From assembly GCA_031283025.1 (NCBI GenBank), contig JAITCP010000113.1:1-24752 (forward strand): a stretch of DNA of 24,752 nucleotides, given 5' to 3'. Made by a program: the position numbers and the translations under genes. A model generated the notes under the pieces. It saw nothing but the letters and a program-made list of their open reading frames with translations, did not search any database and was not told where the DNA came from. The stretch is from Spirochaetaceae bacterium (GTDB taxonomy: Bacteria > Spirochaetota > Spirochaetia > Treponematales > Breznakiellaceae). This document shows positions 1-9,219 of this stretch, one piece after another. The stretch's first letter is position 1; each line of letters begins with the position of its first letter.

Positions 1-390
1 GGAAACGCATCTCCGGATAAAACCATAGAAAAGGTGGAAATTAAGGGAACCGATGCGATTACCGGCCTTCCACGGCGGCTGGAAATAGACTCAGTGGAAG
101 TCCGTGAAGCCTTAAAAGATCCAATCACCCAGATCATAGATGAGATCAAAGCCACCCTGGGGCAGACCCCGCCCGAGCTTGCGGCGGACATTGTAGAACG
201 GGGCATCGTAATGACCGGCGGCGGTTCCCTTCTAAAAGGGCTGCCTAAACTTATTTCCAAGGAAACAGGCGTTCCGGTCATTCTTGCGGAACAGCCTTTG
301 GATTGTGTTGCTCTGGGGGCCGGCAAGTATTTTGAATTTGCCAAGGGCTTTGACAGCACCCGGAGTATTTACGACAGCCTTAACGGCTGA
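1..390 (+). CDS. mreB: Rod-shape-determining protein MreB, C-terminal part (5' end outside window)
   Basis: This is the last 129 residues of the actin-like MreB filament protein, which positions the lateral-wall elongation machinery under the inner membrane. The frame is open from base 1, and codons before the GTG at 34 (DKTIEKVEIKGTDAITGLPRR) continue the MreB fold, so the GTG is not the start. The nucleotide-binding signature MTGGGSLLKGL and the terminal region PLDCVALGAGKYFE are characteristic of MreB. The gene ends 12 bases before mreC, in the usual mreB-mreC-mreD-PBP2-rodA order. The N-terminal half lies upstream of the window. Identification is firm; nothing unusual is seen. Confidence 0.95.
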   Translation, partial: GNASPDKTIEKVEIKGTDAITGLPRRLEIDSVEVREALKDPITQIIDEIKATLGQTPPELAADIVERGIVMTGGGSLLKGLPKLISKETGVPVILAEQPLDCVALGAGKYFEFAKGFDSTRSIYDSLNG

Positions 391-402
391 TAATCATTAC
401 GT

Positions 403-1299
403 ATGACGAGGGAAAATCCCGGGAAAAAACGGCGTTTCAACGCGGCTCTGTTTATTGTTTTATGCTTTATTTCCCTTTTATTGCTGTTTTTTTCATCCCG
501 CAGCGTTGTAATGGATGCCAAGGATATGGGGCTTTCCATGTATTCCGGGCTGCGTTACAGCGTACACAAACTGCGGGCGTTTATTTTCGGTACGGTGCTT
601 TCAATACAGGAATTGGCGGCGCTTAAAGAACAGTATGAGGAATTGGCCGAACGGCTGAACCGCTACGAACAACTGGAACGCTCCGCCGCGGATATACGGC
701 AGGAAAACAACCGGCTGCGGGAACAGTTGGGCTTTTCACAAACACTTGTCTACCGCCACATTGCAGCGGAAATTATCGGCAGGGACCCGGAAAATTTGTT
801 TTCCGCGCTGGTGGTTAACCGGGGCAAAAATGACGGCGTAGCAAACAATATGCCGGTCATTGCCTACCAGGATGGAGTGGAAATACTGATAGGCAAAGTG
901 GTACGAACAGCCCGGATTGAAAGCCTTATGATGCCCTTGTATGATTCCAGCTCATACATTTCCGCAAGGCTGGCCGAGTCCAGAATAGAGGGAATTGTAG
1001 AAGGCCAGGGCAGTCCCGATTCCCCGCTCCTGCTGCGGTTTGTCAGACGGCGTGCGCGGGGTGAAATAAACATAGGGGAACCGGTGATAACCAGCGGGCT
1101 GGGGGGAGTGTATCCGCCGGGCATTATTCTGGGCAGGGTAAGCCGGGTTCTGTATCAGGACACCGATATGTCCATTGAAATAGAACTGGAAAGCAGCGCG
1201 GATTTTTCCCGGCTGGAATACGTATTTATAATCGATCCAAAATCACAAGATGAGGATTCCAAAAGGGAACAATTCCTCTCTTCAGAGGAGCCTTTGTGA
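403..1299 (+). CDS. mreC: Rod-shape-determining protein MreC
   Basis: MreC is a bitopic scaffold that links cytoplasmic MreB to the periplasmic PBP2/RodA synthase. The 298-residue product has a basic N-terminus (GKKRRFN), one membrane segment at about residues 13-31, a coiled coil at about 68-110 rich in Leu/Glu/Arg, and then the beta-rich periplasmic domain with the family signature of a conserved glycine-rich turn (GEPVITSGLGGVYPPGIILG). Length is normal. The start is the first ATG after mreB; no strong Shine-Dalgarno precedes it, which suggests coupling to mreB translation. Its stop overlaps the GTG of mreD by four bases (GTGA). Confidence 0.93.
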   Translation: MTRENPGKKRRFNAALFIVLCFISLLLLFFSSRSVVMDAKDMGLSMYSGLRYSVHKLRAFIFGTVLSIQELAALKEQYEELAERLNRYEQLERSAADIRQENNRLREQLGFSQTLVYRHIAAEIIGRDPENLFSALVVNRGKNDGVANNMPVIAYQDGVEILIGKVVRTARIESLMMPLYDSSSYISARLAESRIEGIVEGQGSPDSPLLLRFVRRRARGEINIGEPVITSGLGGVYPPGIILGRVSRVLYQDTDMSIEIELESSADFSRLEYVFIIDPKSQDEDSKREQFLSSEEPL

Positions 1300-1802
1300 C
1301 GGTAAAGTACGTTATCTGGCCGGTTTTTTTTGCCACTATAGCGGCTCTTTTGCAGTCAGTGCTGCTGTACCGGATAAAGATTTACGGCGCCGTGCCGGAT
1401 ATTTCCCTGGGGGTGGTAGTATTCAGCGCCTATGTAAACGGAACCATGAACGGACAGTTAACTGGTTTTTTTTCCGGCCTTTTTTATGATTTTTTATCCG
1501 CTTCTCCCATGGGGCTTAATATATTTATCAGGACTGTCATCGGCGCTTTTTTTGGAGGGGGCCGCAGAACGTTCTATCTGGATAAGGCGGTGCTGCCCAT
1601 GGTACTGTGCGCGTCCGCCACGGCAATGAAGGCCGGTATGCTCTTTGTCCTTCATTTGTTTTTTTCAGATACCATTCCCGTCTATTCCCTTACCGGGCCG
1701 GTCTTTTGGGTTGAACTGCTTCTTAATACCATAACGGCGCCTTTCCTTTTTGGCTTTCTTAAGAAATTCAGGCCGTTGCTTATGGCGCCGGAGGAAGATT
1801 AA
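1296..1802 (+). CDS. mreD: Rod-shape-determining protein MreD
   Basis: This is a 168-residue, very hydrophobic protein with about five membrane segments. It corresponds to MreD, the inner-membrane partner of MreC in the elongasome. MreD sequences are poorly conserved, so the call rests on size, hydrophobicity, the motif region FSGLFYDFLSASPMGLN, and position between mreC and the PBP2 gene. The GTG start overlaps the mreC stop in a GTGA junction. The TAA stop overlaps the ATG of the next gene by one base (TAATG), so the operon is probably translationally coupled along its length. Confidence 0.88.
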   Translation: MTVKYVIWPVFFATIAALLQSVLLYRIKIYGAVPDISLGVVVFSAYVNGTMNGQLTGFFSGLFYDFLSASPMGLNIFIRTVIGAFFGGGRRTFYLDKAVLPMVLCASATAMKAGMLFVLHLFFSDTIPVYSLTGPVFWVELLLNTITAPFLFGFLKKFRPLLMAPEED

Positions 1803-3676
1803 TGTCATCTCTATTTAGCCGTTCTTTATATAACGATGAACGCTCGGCAGGAAGGATACGGGTTCTTCAGGGGCTTTTTGTTATTCTGTTTGTACTGTAT
1901 GGTTTCCGCCTTTTTACCATGCAGATAATAAGGGGGGAACAGTACCGCCAGATGTCGGTAGACATAGCCAAAAGATCAACCTTGCTTCCCGCCCAAAGAG
2001 GGGAAATTTATGACCGCACGTTTACTGACCCTATCGTAGTAAACGATAATACTTTTGCGGTAACGCTTATCCCTGCGGAAGTTCCCAACGAAACCATGGA
2101 AGATCTTATTACCCATGTGGCGGAACTGCTCAACGTGCCCCGGCGTGAAATAGACGAAAAAATTCCCACCCAATACTACCGGCTTTATCAGTCGCTGGAA
2201 ATTGCTTCCAATGTGTCTTTTGAAAAGGTTGCGGTACTGGCTGAAAATCTTGACTCCCTGCCCGGTTTAAGCTGGTGGAGGAAACCGGTGCGGAATTACG
2301 GTGAAACCGGCAGCCTTTCCCATATTTTGGGCTATGTAGGCAATATTACGCGGGATGAACTGACGCAGATGTACAACCAGGGTTACCAGCAGGATGACGT
2401 GATCGGCAAGATGGGGATAGAACGGGAATATGACGGTATTTTACGGGGCAAGGACGGACTGGAAACAAGGACGGTGGACGTGCGGGGCAGGCACGTCTCA
2501 CGGGATTTTTACCGTGAATCGCCCATTATGGGAAAAAATCTGGTTCTTACTATAGACAGATCCATCCAGCTTTTGGCGGAAAAGGCGCTGGGAAAAAGGA
2601 TAGGAGCCGCAGTGGTAATGAAACCAAACGGGGAAATTCTGGCAATGGTGTCATACCCCTGGTATGACTCAAATCTTTTTAACCGGAGTACCATGTCATC
2701 GGAATACTCCGCCCTGATAAACGATCCTAACAAGCCTTTTTTGAACCGGGCTATTCAATCCAGTTATCCTCCGGCATCCACATTCAAAATACTCATGTCT
2801 ACCGCCATCTTGTCAGATAACCTGATCAATCCTGAATTCCGGATCAACTGTACCGGCGGCATTGACTACGGCCAGCGTATATGGCATTGCTGGGCCACCT
2901 GGGGCCATGGCTGGGTAAATCTGCAGCAGGGGCTGGCGGTTTCCTGCGACATTTATTTCTGGATTACAGGCAGGGACAATGTAGGGGTTGACCGGATTAA
3001 TCGTTATGCAAAGGCCTATGGGTATGGCGTACTAACCGGCATTGATCTTCCCGGAGAAATTGAAGGGTTTATTCCCAATCAACAGTGGAAGGAAAGGCGT
3101 TTCCATGAGCGGTGGCTGGCGGGGGACACAATGAATATGTCCATAGGGCAGGGCTTTACCCTGGTTACTCCCCTGCAATTAACCAACCTGGTGGCGACTG
3201 TGATCAATGACGGCATCGGCTACAAACCCCATATACTCAAGGAAGTACGGGATCCGGTATCCGGGGTTGTGGAGCAAACCATAGAACCGGAAATTATTCA
3301 CAATATGCAGGATGAAGTGCCTGTCAAAGTTTTTGAAACGGTACGGAACAATATGAGAACTGTCGTAACCCAGGGGTCTGCAAGGGTAGACGATATCCGG
3401 GTGGTTGATCTGGCCGGAAAAACCGGAACCGCTGAAGTGGGGCTGCCTGACCGCTGGCATTGCTGGTTTACCGCCTACGGCCCCTACAGTGCGGCTAACC
3501 ACGATAACCAGGTAATTGTTACCGTCTTGGTTGAAGCGGCAAATCCCTGGGATTGGTGGTCTCCCTATGCGACGGCAATTATCTTCCAGGGAATTTTTGC
3601 CCACCAGACCTATGAAGAAGCCGTTGCGGCCCTTGGGTGGCAGTACCTTGCGCCGGTACAGGGGCGCCGCGAATGA
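1802..3676 (+). CDS. mrdA: Penicillin-binding protein 2, elongation-specific transpeptidase
   Basis: Class B PBP of the elongasome; it crosslinks glycan strands made by RodA. The 624-residue protein has one N-terminal membrane anchor (about residues 21-40), the pedestal region with RGEIYDR, and the transpeptidase domain. The active-site motifs are all present: STFK at 326-329 with catalytic Ser326, SCD at 381-383 in the SxN position, and KTG at 540-542 (GKTGTAEVG). The SCD form is normal for this subclass. The C-terminal part is unusually Trp-rich (WHCW, NPWDWW). The stop overlaps the rodA start (ATGA), as expected for a stoichiometric PBP2/RodA pair. Confidence 0.95.
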   Translation: MSSLFSRSLYNDERSAGRIRVLQGLFVILFVLYGFRLFTMQIIRGEQYRQMSVDIAKRSTLLPAQRGEIYDRTFTDPIVVNDNTFAVTLIPAEVPNETMEDLITHVAELLNVPRREIDEKIPTQYYRLYQSLEIASNVSFEKVAVLAENLDSLPGLSWWRKPVRNYGETGSLSHILGYVGNITRDELTQMYNQGYQQDDVIGKMGIEREYDGILRGKDGLETRTVDVRGRHVSRDFYRESPIMGKNLVLTIDRSIQLLAEKALGKRIGAAVVMKPNGEILAMVSYPWYDSNLFNRSTMSSEYSALINDPNKPFLNRAIQSSYPPASTFKILMSTAILSDNLINPEFRINCTGGIDYGQRIWHCWATWGHGWVNLQQGLAVSCDIYFWITGRDNVGVDRINRYAKAYGYGVLTGIDLPGEIEGFIPNQQWKERRFHERWLAGDTMNMSIGQGFTLVTPLQLTNLVATVINDGIGYKPHILKEVRDPVSGVVEQTIEPEIIHNMQDEVPVKVFETVRNNMRTVVTQGSARVDDIRVVDLAGKTGTAEVGLPDRWHCWFTAYGPYSAANHDNQVIVTVLVEAANPWDWWSPYATAIIFQGIFAHQTYEEAVAALGWQYLAPVQGRRE

Positions 3677-5001
3677 AAATACGTGATTATCTGGAAGCCG
3701 ACTATCCCCTGTTTTTTGCAGCCCTTCTCTTAACAATAATAGGCATCCTTTTTATTTATTCCTCCGGGATGACTTCTTCAGGCACGCAGGTTTCCAACGA
3801 ATACACCAAGCAGATAATCTGGGCTGTTGCGGGCTTGCTTATCGCCCTGCTCATCTCTCTTTTGAATTATAAGCGGGTTTATGATTTTACCCCCTACCTT
3901 TACGGAGGGATTATACTGCTCCTTCTTTATACCTGCGCCGCGGGACGCTTTTTCCCCGGCAGCAGATCAACAATAGGCATGGGAAGATGGATAAGCATAG
4001 GGGCGGTGAGCATTCAGCCTTCGGAATTTGGTAAGATAATAACCATACTTTTTTTGGCCCGTTACCTTGATTCTACCAAACACAGCCGGAATGGAATAAC
4101 CCGTTTTACCCTGTCCTGCGTAATTGTGCTGGTTCCCATGTTTATCGTTCTGATCCAGCCGGATCTTGGTACAGCCCTTGTTTTTATTCCCATACTGCTG
4201 GTTATGGCTTTTATTGGCGGTATAGCCCTGCGTTATGTGTTTTTCCTTGCAGGTTGTACGATTGTTACCGGCTTGTTCACCTTTCTGCCCTTATGGCAAG
4301 AAATAATTCTCCGTGGGGAATATCCGGCCCTCATGATCCTTCTTAACATCCGCTTTATTCTTGTTTCCGTACTGGTACTTGCCCTGATTGCAGGGGTTTC
4401 TTATTTTGGCTATAAACGTTTTGGTAAACGGTATTTTTACTGGATATGTTATTTTGCGTTGATCTTTACGGCTTCCTTGTTAACTTCGTTTTTTTCCCAC
4501 AAGGTGCTTAAAGAATACCAAATGATGCGCCTTATTGTGTTTCTTGATCCCGGCGTGGATCCCCGCGGTTCGGGCTGGCACATTATTCAATCCATGACCG
4601 CCATTGGTTCCGGCGGCTTTACGGGCAAGGGTTTTCTGCAGGGGACGCAGAGCCACTACCGTTTCCTTCCTACCCAAAGTACGGATTTTATTTATTCCAT
4701 TTTTACGGAAGAGTGGGGCTTTGTGGGGGGGCTTGTGGTAATAGCCCTGTTTCTTCTTATCTGTTTCAGGCTTATCAGGCTAATGAAGATCACGTCAGAC
4801 ACCTTTGGCGCTTACATTGCAGCGGGCCTTGCCGCAATGTACGGTTTCCATTTTCTTGTTAATACCGGTATGGCCATGGGGATAATGCCCATCACGGGGA
4901 TTCCCCTGCTCTTTATGTCTTACGGCGGCTCTGCCCTTTTTACCGCAATGGCGGGGATTGGTCTTGCCATGAGCATCCATATCAGAAGGTTTGACCGGTA
5001 G
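3673..5001 (+). CDS. rodA: Peptidoglycan glycosyltransferase RodA (SEDS family)
   Basis: SEDS-family lipid II polymerase that partners PBP2. The chosen ATG at 3673 overlaps the PBP2 stop (ATGA) and begins MKIRDYLEADYPLFF, a typical RodA N-terminus. A start 36 bases earlier is open but would lie inside the PBP2 gene. The 442-residue product is polytopic (about ten membrane segments). It carries the family landmarks ISIQPSEFGKI-like (SIGAVSIQPSEFGK), PDLGTA, the catalytic-Asp region LDPGVDPRGSGWHIIQS, and FTEEWGFVGG near the C-terminus. Length is slightly above the usual 370-400, with an extra basic loop (YKRFGKRYFYW) in the middle. Confidence 0.94.
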   Translation: MKIRDYLEADYPLFFAALLLTIIGILFIYSSGMTSSGTQVSNEYTKQIIWAVAGLLIALLISLLNYKRVYDFTPYLYGGIILLLLYTCAAGRFFPGSRSTIGMGRWISIGAVSIQPSEFGKIITILFLARYLDSTKHSRNGITRFTLSCVIVLVPMFIVLIQPDLGTALVFIPILLVMAFIGGIALRYVFFLAGCTIVTGLFTFLPLWQEIILRGEYPALMILLNIRFILVSVLVLALIAGVSYFGYKRFGKRYFYWICYFALIFTASLLTSFFSHKVLKEYQMMRLIVFLDPGVDPRGSGWHIIQSMTAIGSGGFTGKGFLQGTQSHYRFLPTQSTDFIYSIFTEEWGFVGGLVVIALFLLICFRLIRLMKITSDTFGAYIAAGLAAMYGFHFLVNTGMAMGIMPITGIPLLFMSYGGSALFTAMAGIGLAMSIHIRRFDR

Positions 5002-5027
5002 TTCAGGTTCCGGTAAAGTTATCTTGT

Positions 5028-7457
5028 ATGATTCACCGCATTGATCCTCTGACACGTCTTGGCTCCCGGCTTTTGGAAGTGGAAAAACCCGCCAGATATA
5101 CAGGCGGAGAATACGGAATTTACGCAAAAGAAGGAACGCTGCGGACGGTTATTGTTTTTCCCGATCTTTATGAACTTGGAATGTCCAATCAGGCGCTCCG
5201 TATTATTTACAACGGACTTAACCGCATGGACGGAATTTCCTGCGACAGGGCCTTTGCCCCGGCGCCGGATTTTGAAAAGCTTTTGAAGGAAGAAGGGCTG
5301 CCCCTGTACGGCCTGGATACGGGCATAGCCCTTGGCGATGCAGACCTGCTGCTTTTTACTCTGGGCTACGAACTGGGCATTACGGGGCTTCTTTCCGTAC
5401 TGGACAGCTCCCGCATAGCGCTCCGTTCTTCGCAGCGGGGTAAAGGAGACCCCATCGTGATCATGGGGGGCCCCTGCGTTTCCAATCCCTTGCCGTACAG
5501 CCCCTTTATTGACGCTTTCTGGATAGGAGAGGCAGAAGCGGGCTTTTTTGATCTTGCCGGGAAATTACTGGAGCAAAAGAAAGCCGGCGCTTCCCGGAAA
5601 GATTTATTTGAAAGCATTGCCGGCCATCCCCATATTTGGACGCGGGGAAAAACCGGGGTAAGGCGTGCTGTGGAAGCGGGTTTTGGCAAGGAAAGGCGGG
5701 AAGCGGCTGTTTTTCCCGTGCCGAATATAAAAACCGTTCAACACCACGGAGCGGTGGAAATAATGCGGGGCTGCCCCAACGGCTGCCGTTTTTGCTATGC
5801 CGGTATGTGGTACCGGCCCATGCGTCAAAAAAGGGCAGACCTTATTATGGAAGAAGCGGAAGCCTTTATTATGAAAGGCGGCTGGCGGGAAATAAGCCTT
5901 TCTTCCCTTTCCAGCGGCGATTACTGCAACATTACAGGATTAACCGCCGCTCTTAACAGCCGTTACGGCAAACGGCACATTTCCTTCCAGCTTCCGTCAT
6001 TGCGGGTGTCCGGTTTTTCACTGCCGCTCCTGGCGTCAATTTCTGAAGTCCGTAAGGGCGGCCTTACCTTTGCCGTAGAAACTCCCGCCGCCGCGGATCA
6101 GCTTGCCATTAACAAAGAAGCCGCTTTGGCAGAAGTTATTTCAATAATCAGAGAAGCAAAAAAACACGGCTGGCGGGGGGCAAAATTTTATTTTATGATC
6201 GGCTTGCCGTTGGCCAACCCTGAAACGCGTTTAACACCCTCCTGCATAATAGAAAAACACCTGCCGGAAGAACAGGAAATTGTAGATTTTATTCTTGAAG
6301 CGGGAAAAGCCGCAGCTTCACATTTTAACGTCAATGTGGGAACTTTTATACCCAAGCCCCATACTCCCTATCAGCGCTGTGCCCAGCTTGATGAAGAAGC
6401 GGCATGGGGAAAACTTGCGTATATTCGGGATAAACTTCCACGGGGGCATAAGGTGAGCGTCCACAATCCCTTTATAAGCCTTCTGGAAGGCGTAATTGCG
6501 CGGGGAACGGAAGATGCAGGGCTGCTTGCGGAAACGGCGTACAATCAGGGCTGCCGCCTTGACGCGTGGGCAGAGCATATTCAAACAGGAGTCTGGAGAA
6601 AGATACTCAGTGAAAATGCCGGCACGGTAAGGGAAAGCATAGCCGAACGTAACGCCGGGGAAACGCTGCCCTGGTCTGTGATCCAAAGCCGGGTAGGGGA
6701 GGTATACCTTGATGAAGAACGCCGCCGTTCAGGATTAGCCCAAACAACTACACCATGTTTACCAAACTGTACGCATCCTTGCGGGGTCTGCGGAAAAGAT
6801 ATGGGTATTGTCAGCAATTCGGCACAAGTTGTAGAACAGGCTGTTGAAAAGCAGGCTATAGAACAATCTGTTGACGGGCAAAATCAAATCCATGAGCAGA
6901 CTGTCAATCCGGTCCGGCGCATGCCGGACAGCGAAACGTACCGCATCCTTTTTTCTTTTGTAAAAAAAGATACTGCCGTTTTTATTCCCCATTTGGGCGT
7001 TATAGAAATTTTCTCGGCGGCGGTTATCCGTTCAGGATTGCCCGCAGTTTATACTCAGGGGTTTAATCCGCTCCTCAAGACGGATTTTGCCGCTCCCGCG
7101 CCGGTCGGCCTTCATTGCAATGCGGAAATTGCCAGTATGGATATGGAAGAACCTGTAACGCCCGGCGAATTTGTTAGCCGCCTTAATGCGGTTTTACCTG
7201 CCGGTTTTACGGTAAGCATTGCTGAATTATTTGTTATACCCGCAGGAGAAAAAAAACATTCGGTATCGTCGGTACTGTGGGGTTTCCGCTACGGTGAAAA
7301 CAAGGTGCCCGCAAAAGAAGAAAAAAAGTACCGGGAATCATGTGAAAAAGCGCTTTTTGATCTTGCCAGAGACGAAATCTTTGCCAAAAACCCTAAAACC
7401 GGAGGGCCTGTGGATTATTTTACCCTGTATAACGCGTATTATAAGGGCTTTTTATAA
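5028..7457 (+). CDS. Fused radical-SAM protein (TIGR03960-like N-terminus, DUF2344/TIGR03936-like C-terminus)
   Basis: An 809-residue protein of the uncharacterised radical-SAM family that commonly follows rodA in bacteria. An N-terminal B12-binding-like Rossmann region (VIVFPDLYELGMSNQALRI) precedes the radical-SAM core. Its CxxxCxxC cluster is at Cys249, Cys253 and Cys256 (CPNGCRFCYAG), and would bind a 4Fe-4S cluster that cleaves S-adenosylmethionine. A second cysteine group (577, 581, 585, 588; CxxxCxxxCxxC) closes this half. A Gln/Glu/Val-rich linker leads to the C-terminal DUF2344-like domain (SFVKKDTAVFIPHLGVIEIFSAAVIRSG). The substrate is not known for the family. Neighbouring rodA and, in other bacteria, RNase G and ribosomal protein genes suggest RNA or ribosome modification; that is inference. 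Confidence 0.85.
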   Translation: MIHRIDPLTRLGSRLLEVEKPARYTGGEYGIYAKEGTLRTVIVFPDLYELGMSNQALRIIYNGLNRMDGISCDRAFAPAPDFEKLLKEEGLPLYGLDTGIALGDADLLLFTLGYELGITGLLSVLDSSRIALRSSQRGKGDPIVIMGGPCVSNPLPYSPFIDAFWIGEAEAGFFDLAGKLLEQKKAGASRKDLFESIAGHPHIWTRGKTGVRRAVEAGFGKERREAAVFPVPNIKTVQHHGAVEIMRGCPNGCRFCYAGMWYRPMRQKRADLIMEEAEAFIMKGGWREISLSSLSSGDYCNITGLTAALNSRYGKRHISFQLPSLRVSGFSLPLLASISEVRKGGLTFAVETPAAADQLAINKEAALAEVISIIREAKKHGWRGAKFYFMIGLPLANPETRLTPSCIIEKHLPEEQEIVDFILEAGKAAASHFNVNVGTFIPKPHTPYQRCAQLDEEAAWGKLAYIRDKLPRGHKVSVHNPFISLLEGVIARGTEDAGLLAETAYNQGCRLDAWAEHIQTGVWRKILSENAGTVRESIAERNAGETLPWSVIQSRVGEVYLDEERRRSGLAQTTTPCLPNCTHPCGVCGKDMGIVSNSAQVVEQAVEKQAIEQSVDGQNQIHEQTVNPVRRMPDSETYRILFSFVKKDTAVFIPHLGVIEIFSAAVIRSGLPAVYTQGFNPLLKTDFAAPAPVGLHCNAEIASMDMEEPVTPGEFVSRLNAVLPAGFTVSIAELFVIPAGEKKHSVSSVLWGFRYGENKVPAKEEKKYRESCEKALFDLARDEIFAKNPKTGGPVDYFTLYNAYYKGFL

Positions 7458-7533
7458 CGGAACCATGGGAAAATAGTAGACAGAATCAACATTATGAATA
7501 GTATAAAACATGGGCCCTTTCCCCCAGGATATT

Positions 7534-8322
7534 TCAGAACCACCTGTCAATTTTGAATATACCGATATGACAAGGCCGTGAATAAACCGGCGAAAAAGTG
7601 GTATCAATGCCGACAGCAAGAACATACATGGAAACATAGGCTGTTTTATTGAGCTCATTAAAGTTAGTTACTGGTTTTTCAACATCACGGTTTCTCTCTG
7701 CATTTATATTATCACTTTCAAATAGATCGTCAGTCCAGAAGAATAAACGGTCATCTTTTTGAGGATAAGGATTAGCATTACTTGACCGGAACAAATAAAG
7801 TGAAGTTGATGGGTCATTGTTTACTGTCATAAAAGGGCCTTTAGATGAATCGGTAAAATCAAGGCTAACCAACTCACCCGGCTTTAGCCTTGCTCCCGGC
7901 TCAACTTCATTGATTTTGTCCTCAAGGGTCACATAAAGAGAAAAATAATTTAATCTGGTAAAAACAGAATAAATACCGCTGGGCGCATAATTTTCATTGT
8001 CAATATATGGTTCAATAGAATTGAAGTGTGAATTAAGAACGGGATTTATAGAATTCCGCAGAGTAGCGGTGTTAATGGTGCCTGTCAAATCTAAATCACT
8101 AAGATAAATACGATAGTAAATTGCATAATACCGGAAATACTCTTCAGTGCTGGTGTTTGTGTTTGGTAAAATGAACTGTGCCTTGTTTACGTCAGTATCA
8201 ATAACTGTCTCTACAGCATCAAGATAAATATAGTTCTCAATGCCGCAGGAAAAACTTACGCACATCATAAGGCAAAAAGCCAGAAAGCGTCCGTACAAAA
8301 ACGGCCTGCTTATGCCGTGCAT
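7534..8322 (-). CDS. Hypothetical lipoprotein
   Basis: I do not recognise this 262-residue protein. It begins with a signal peptide (basic MHGISRPFLYGR, then hydrophobic FLAFCLMMCVSFS) followed by Cys26 in a relaxed spirochaetal lipobox (VSFSC|G), so it is probably lipidated. The mature part is rich in Asn, Asp, Ser and Tyr with alternating hydrophobic residues, suggesting a beta-rich surface or periplasmic domain. The ATG is 12 bases after the stop of the upstream TPR gene, so it is likely the last gene of the minus-strand operon. It is convergent with the radical-SAM gene. Codon choice looks more AT-rich than in its neighbours, which fits a fast-evolving surface protein or an acquired gene. 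Confidence 0.75.
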   Translation of the reverse strand: MHGISRPFLYGRFLAFCLMMCVSFSCGIENYIYLDAVETVIDTDVNKAQFILPNTNTSTEEYFRYYAIYYRIYLSDLDLTGTINTATLRNSINPVLNSHFNSIEPYIDNENYAPSGIYSVFTRLNYFSLYVTLEDKINEVEPGARLKPGELVSLDFTDSSKGPFMTVNNDPSTSLYLFRSSNANPYPQKDDRLFFWTDDLFESDNINAERNRDVEKPVTNFNELNKTAYVSMYVLAVGIDTTFSPVYSRPCHIGIFKIDRWF

Positions 8323-8334
8323 TGCAGGTTGCGC

Positions 8335-9009
8335 CTATTCCAGTTCAAGGGCGATGATTCTGCTTTGAGCCAGCTTTGTCCAGCCTGAATCAGCGGAACT
8401 CTTTTCAATAAGGGTACGATACGCTTCCTTTGCCGCTTCCTTATCCTGCCGCTCTTCATGGATTCTGCCAATGTTAAACCGGGCTCTGGAAGCGCCGGCA
8501 AAAATACCCTTAAAAGCAAGGCTCTGACTGTAATAATCCAAAGCTTTCTCCGGTTTTCCCTGTTCTTCCGCCGCTACCGCCGCATTAAAAAGAGAAACCG
8601 GAGCCATGTAGGTTTTTGCCCCTTTCCTGGCGGAAAGCACCCATGCTTCTTCCGCCATCTCCCATTTGCCGCGGGCCGCATAAATGTCCGCCGCAATAGA
8701 GTAAGACTTGGCGGCTGCATAACCAAAGGTAGAGGGAGCAAAGGCAATTACTTCTTCCAGCAATGCGTCAAGTTCCGGCGTATCCGGGGCATCTTGAATT
8801 TCCCCCATATCCGCTTTCCTCTTTTCAAAACCTTCCATGGTAGTGATGGCTTTCCTCTGCATACTGTCCCGTATTGAAAAAAAGCCCGCCGAACCAACTA
8901 CACCGGCGCATAACAGTCCTATAAAAACAAATAACGCAACCCTGTATTTTTGGATAAACAGGGTAATTTGTTCCCCTGAGCTTTTAACGCCGGTTTTCTC
9001 ATTTTCCAT
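8335..9009 (-). CDS. Membrane-anchored TPR protein, YfgM-like
   Basis: A 224-residue bitopic protein: a short cytoplasmic N-terminus, one membrane segment at about residues 23-46 (VALFVFIGLLCAGVVGSAGFF), then helical TPR-type repeats to the C-terminus (for example EKALDYYSQSLAFKG and KEAAKEAYRTLIEKS). This matches the YfgM/TPR_21 architecture of periplasmic proteins that work with the secretion machinery. I choose the ATG at 9009 because GAGGAG lies just upstream on the minus strand; a start 60 bases earlier would add residues with no membrane logic and no such site. It follows rpsA and precedes a lipoprotein gene, and a 14-bp hairpin lies in its leader. Confidence 0.8.
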   Translation of the reverse strand: MENEKTGVKSSGEQITLFIQKYRVALFVFIGLLCAGVVGSAGFFSIRDSMQRKAITTMEGFEKRKADMGEIQDAPDTPELDALLEEVIAFAPSTFGYAAAKSYSIAADIYAARGKWEMAEEAWVLSARKGAKTYMAPVSLFNAAVAAEEQGKPEKALDYYSQSLAFKGIFAGASRARFNIGRIHEERQDKEAAKEAYRTLIEKSSADSGWTKLAQSRIIALELE

Positions 9010-9036
9010 AATTACTGCTCCTCTTATCACGCCTGA

Positions 9037-9071
9037 GCTTGTTTCAAAACCAACCAAGTTTTGGAACAAGC
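9037..9071 (-). repeat. Perfect inverted repeat in leader of the TPR gene
   Basis: The arms at 9037-9050 and 9058-9071 pair over 14 bases (one G-T pair) around a 7-base loop. The element lies between rpsA and the TPR gene, 28 bases before the latter's start. It shares the pattern TTGTT..AAAC / GTTTT.GAACAA with the hairpin at 23138-23165, so it may be a dispersed palindromic repeat rather than a terminator. No T run follows on the minus strand. Confidence 0.6.
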
Positions 9072-9219
9072 CCGCCTGTTTACTTTTTCAAATTCCGGAA
9101 TTGCGTGAACAAGCTTACTAGCGTCAATTTTTTCCGAAACCCTTGAATTTTTTTCAATGGGGGAATTGGATGTACCCACGCTGCTTTTTGACGGCATGGA
9201 AATGCGATTCAGCCTGGCT

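Noticed and set aside
2939..2950. SCD in place of SxN in PBP2
   Set aside because: This form is usual for elongation-type PBP2, so it is not a defect.
7458..7533. Terminator between the convergent radical-SAM and lipoprotein genes
   Set aside because: Only a weak AT-rich inverted repeat near the stop is visible; no stem with a T run on either strand.
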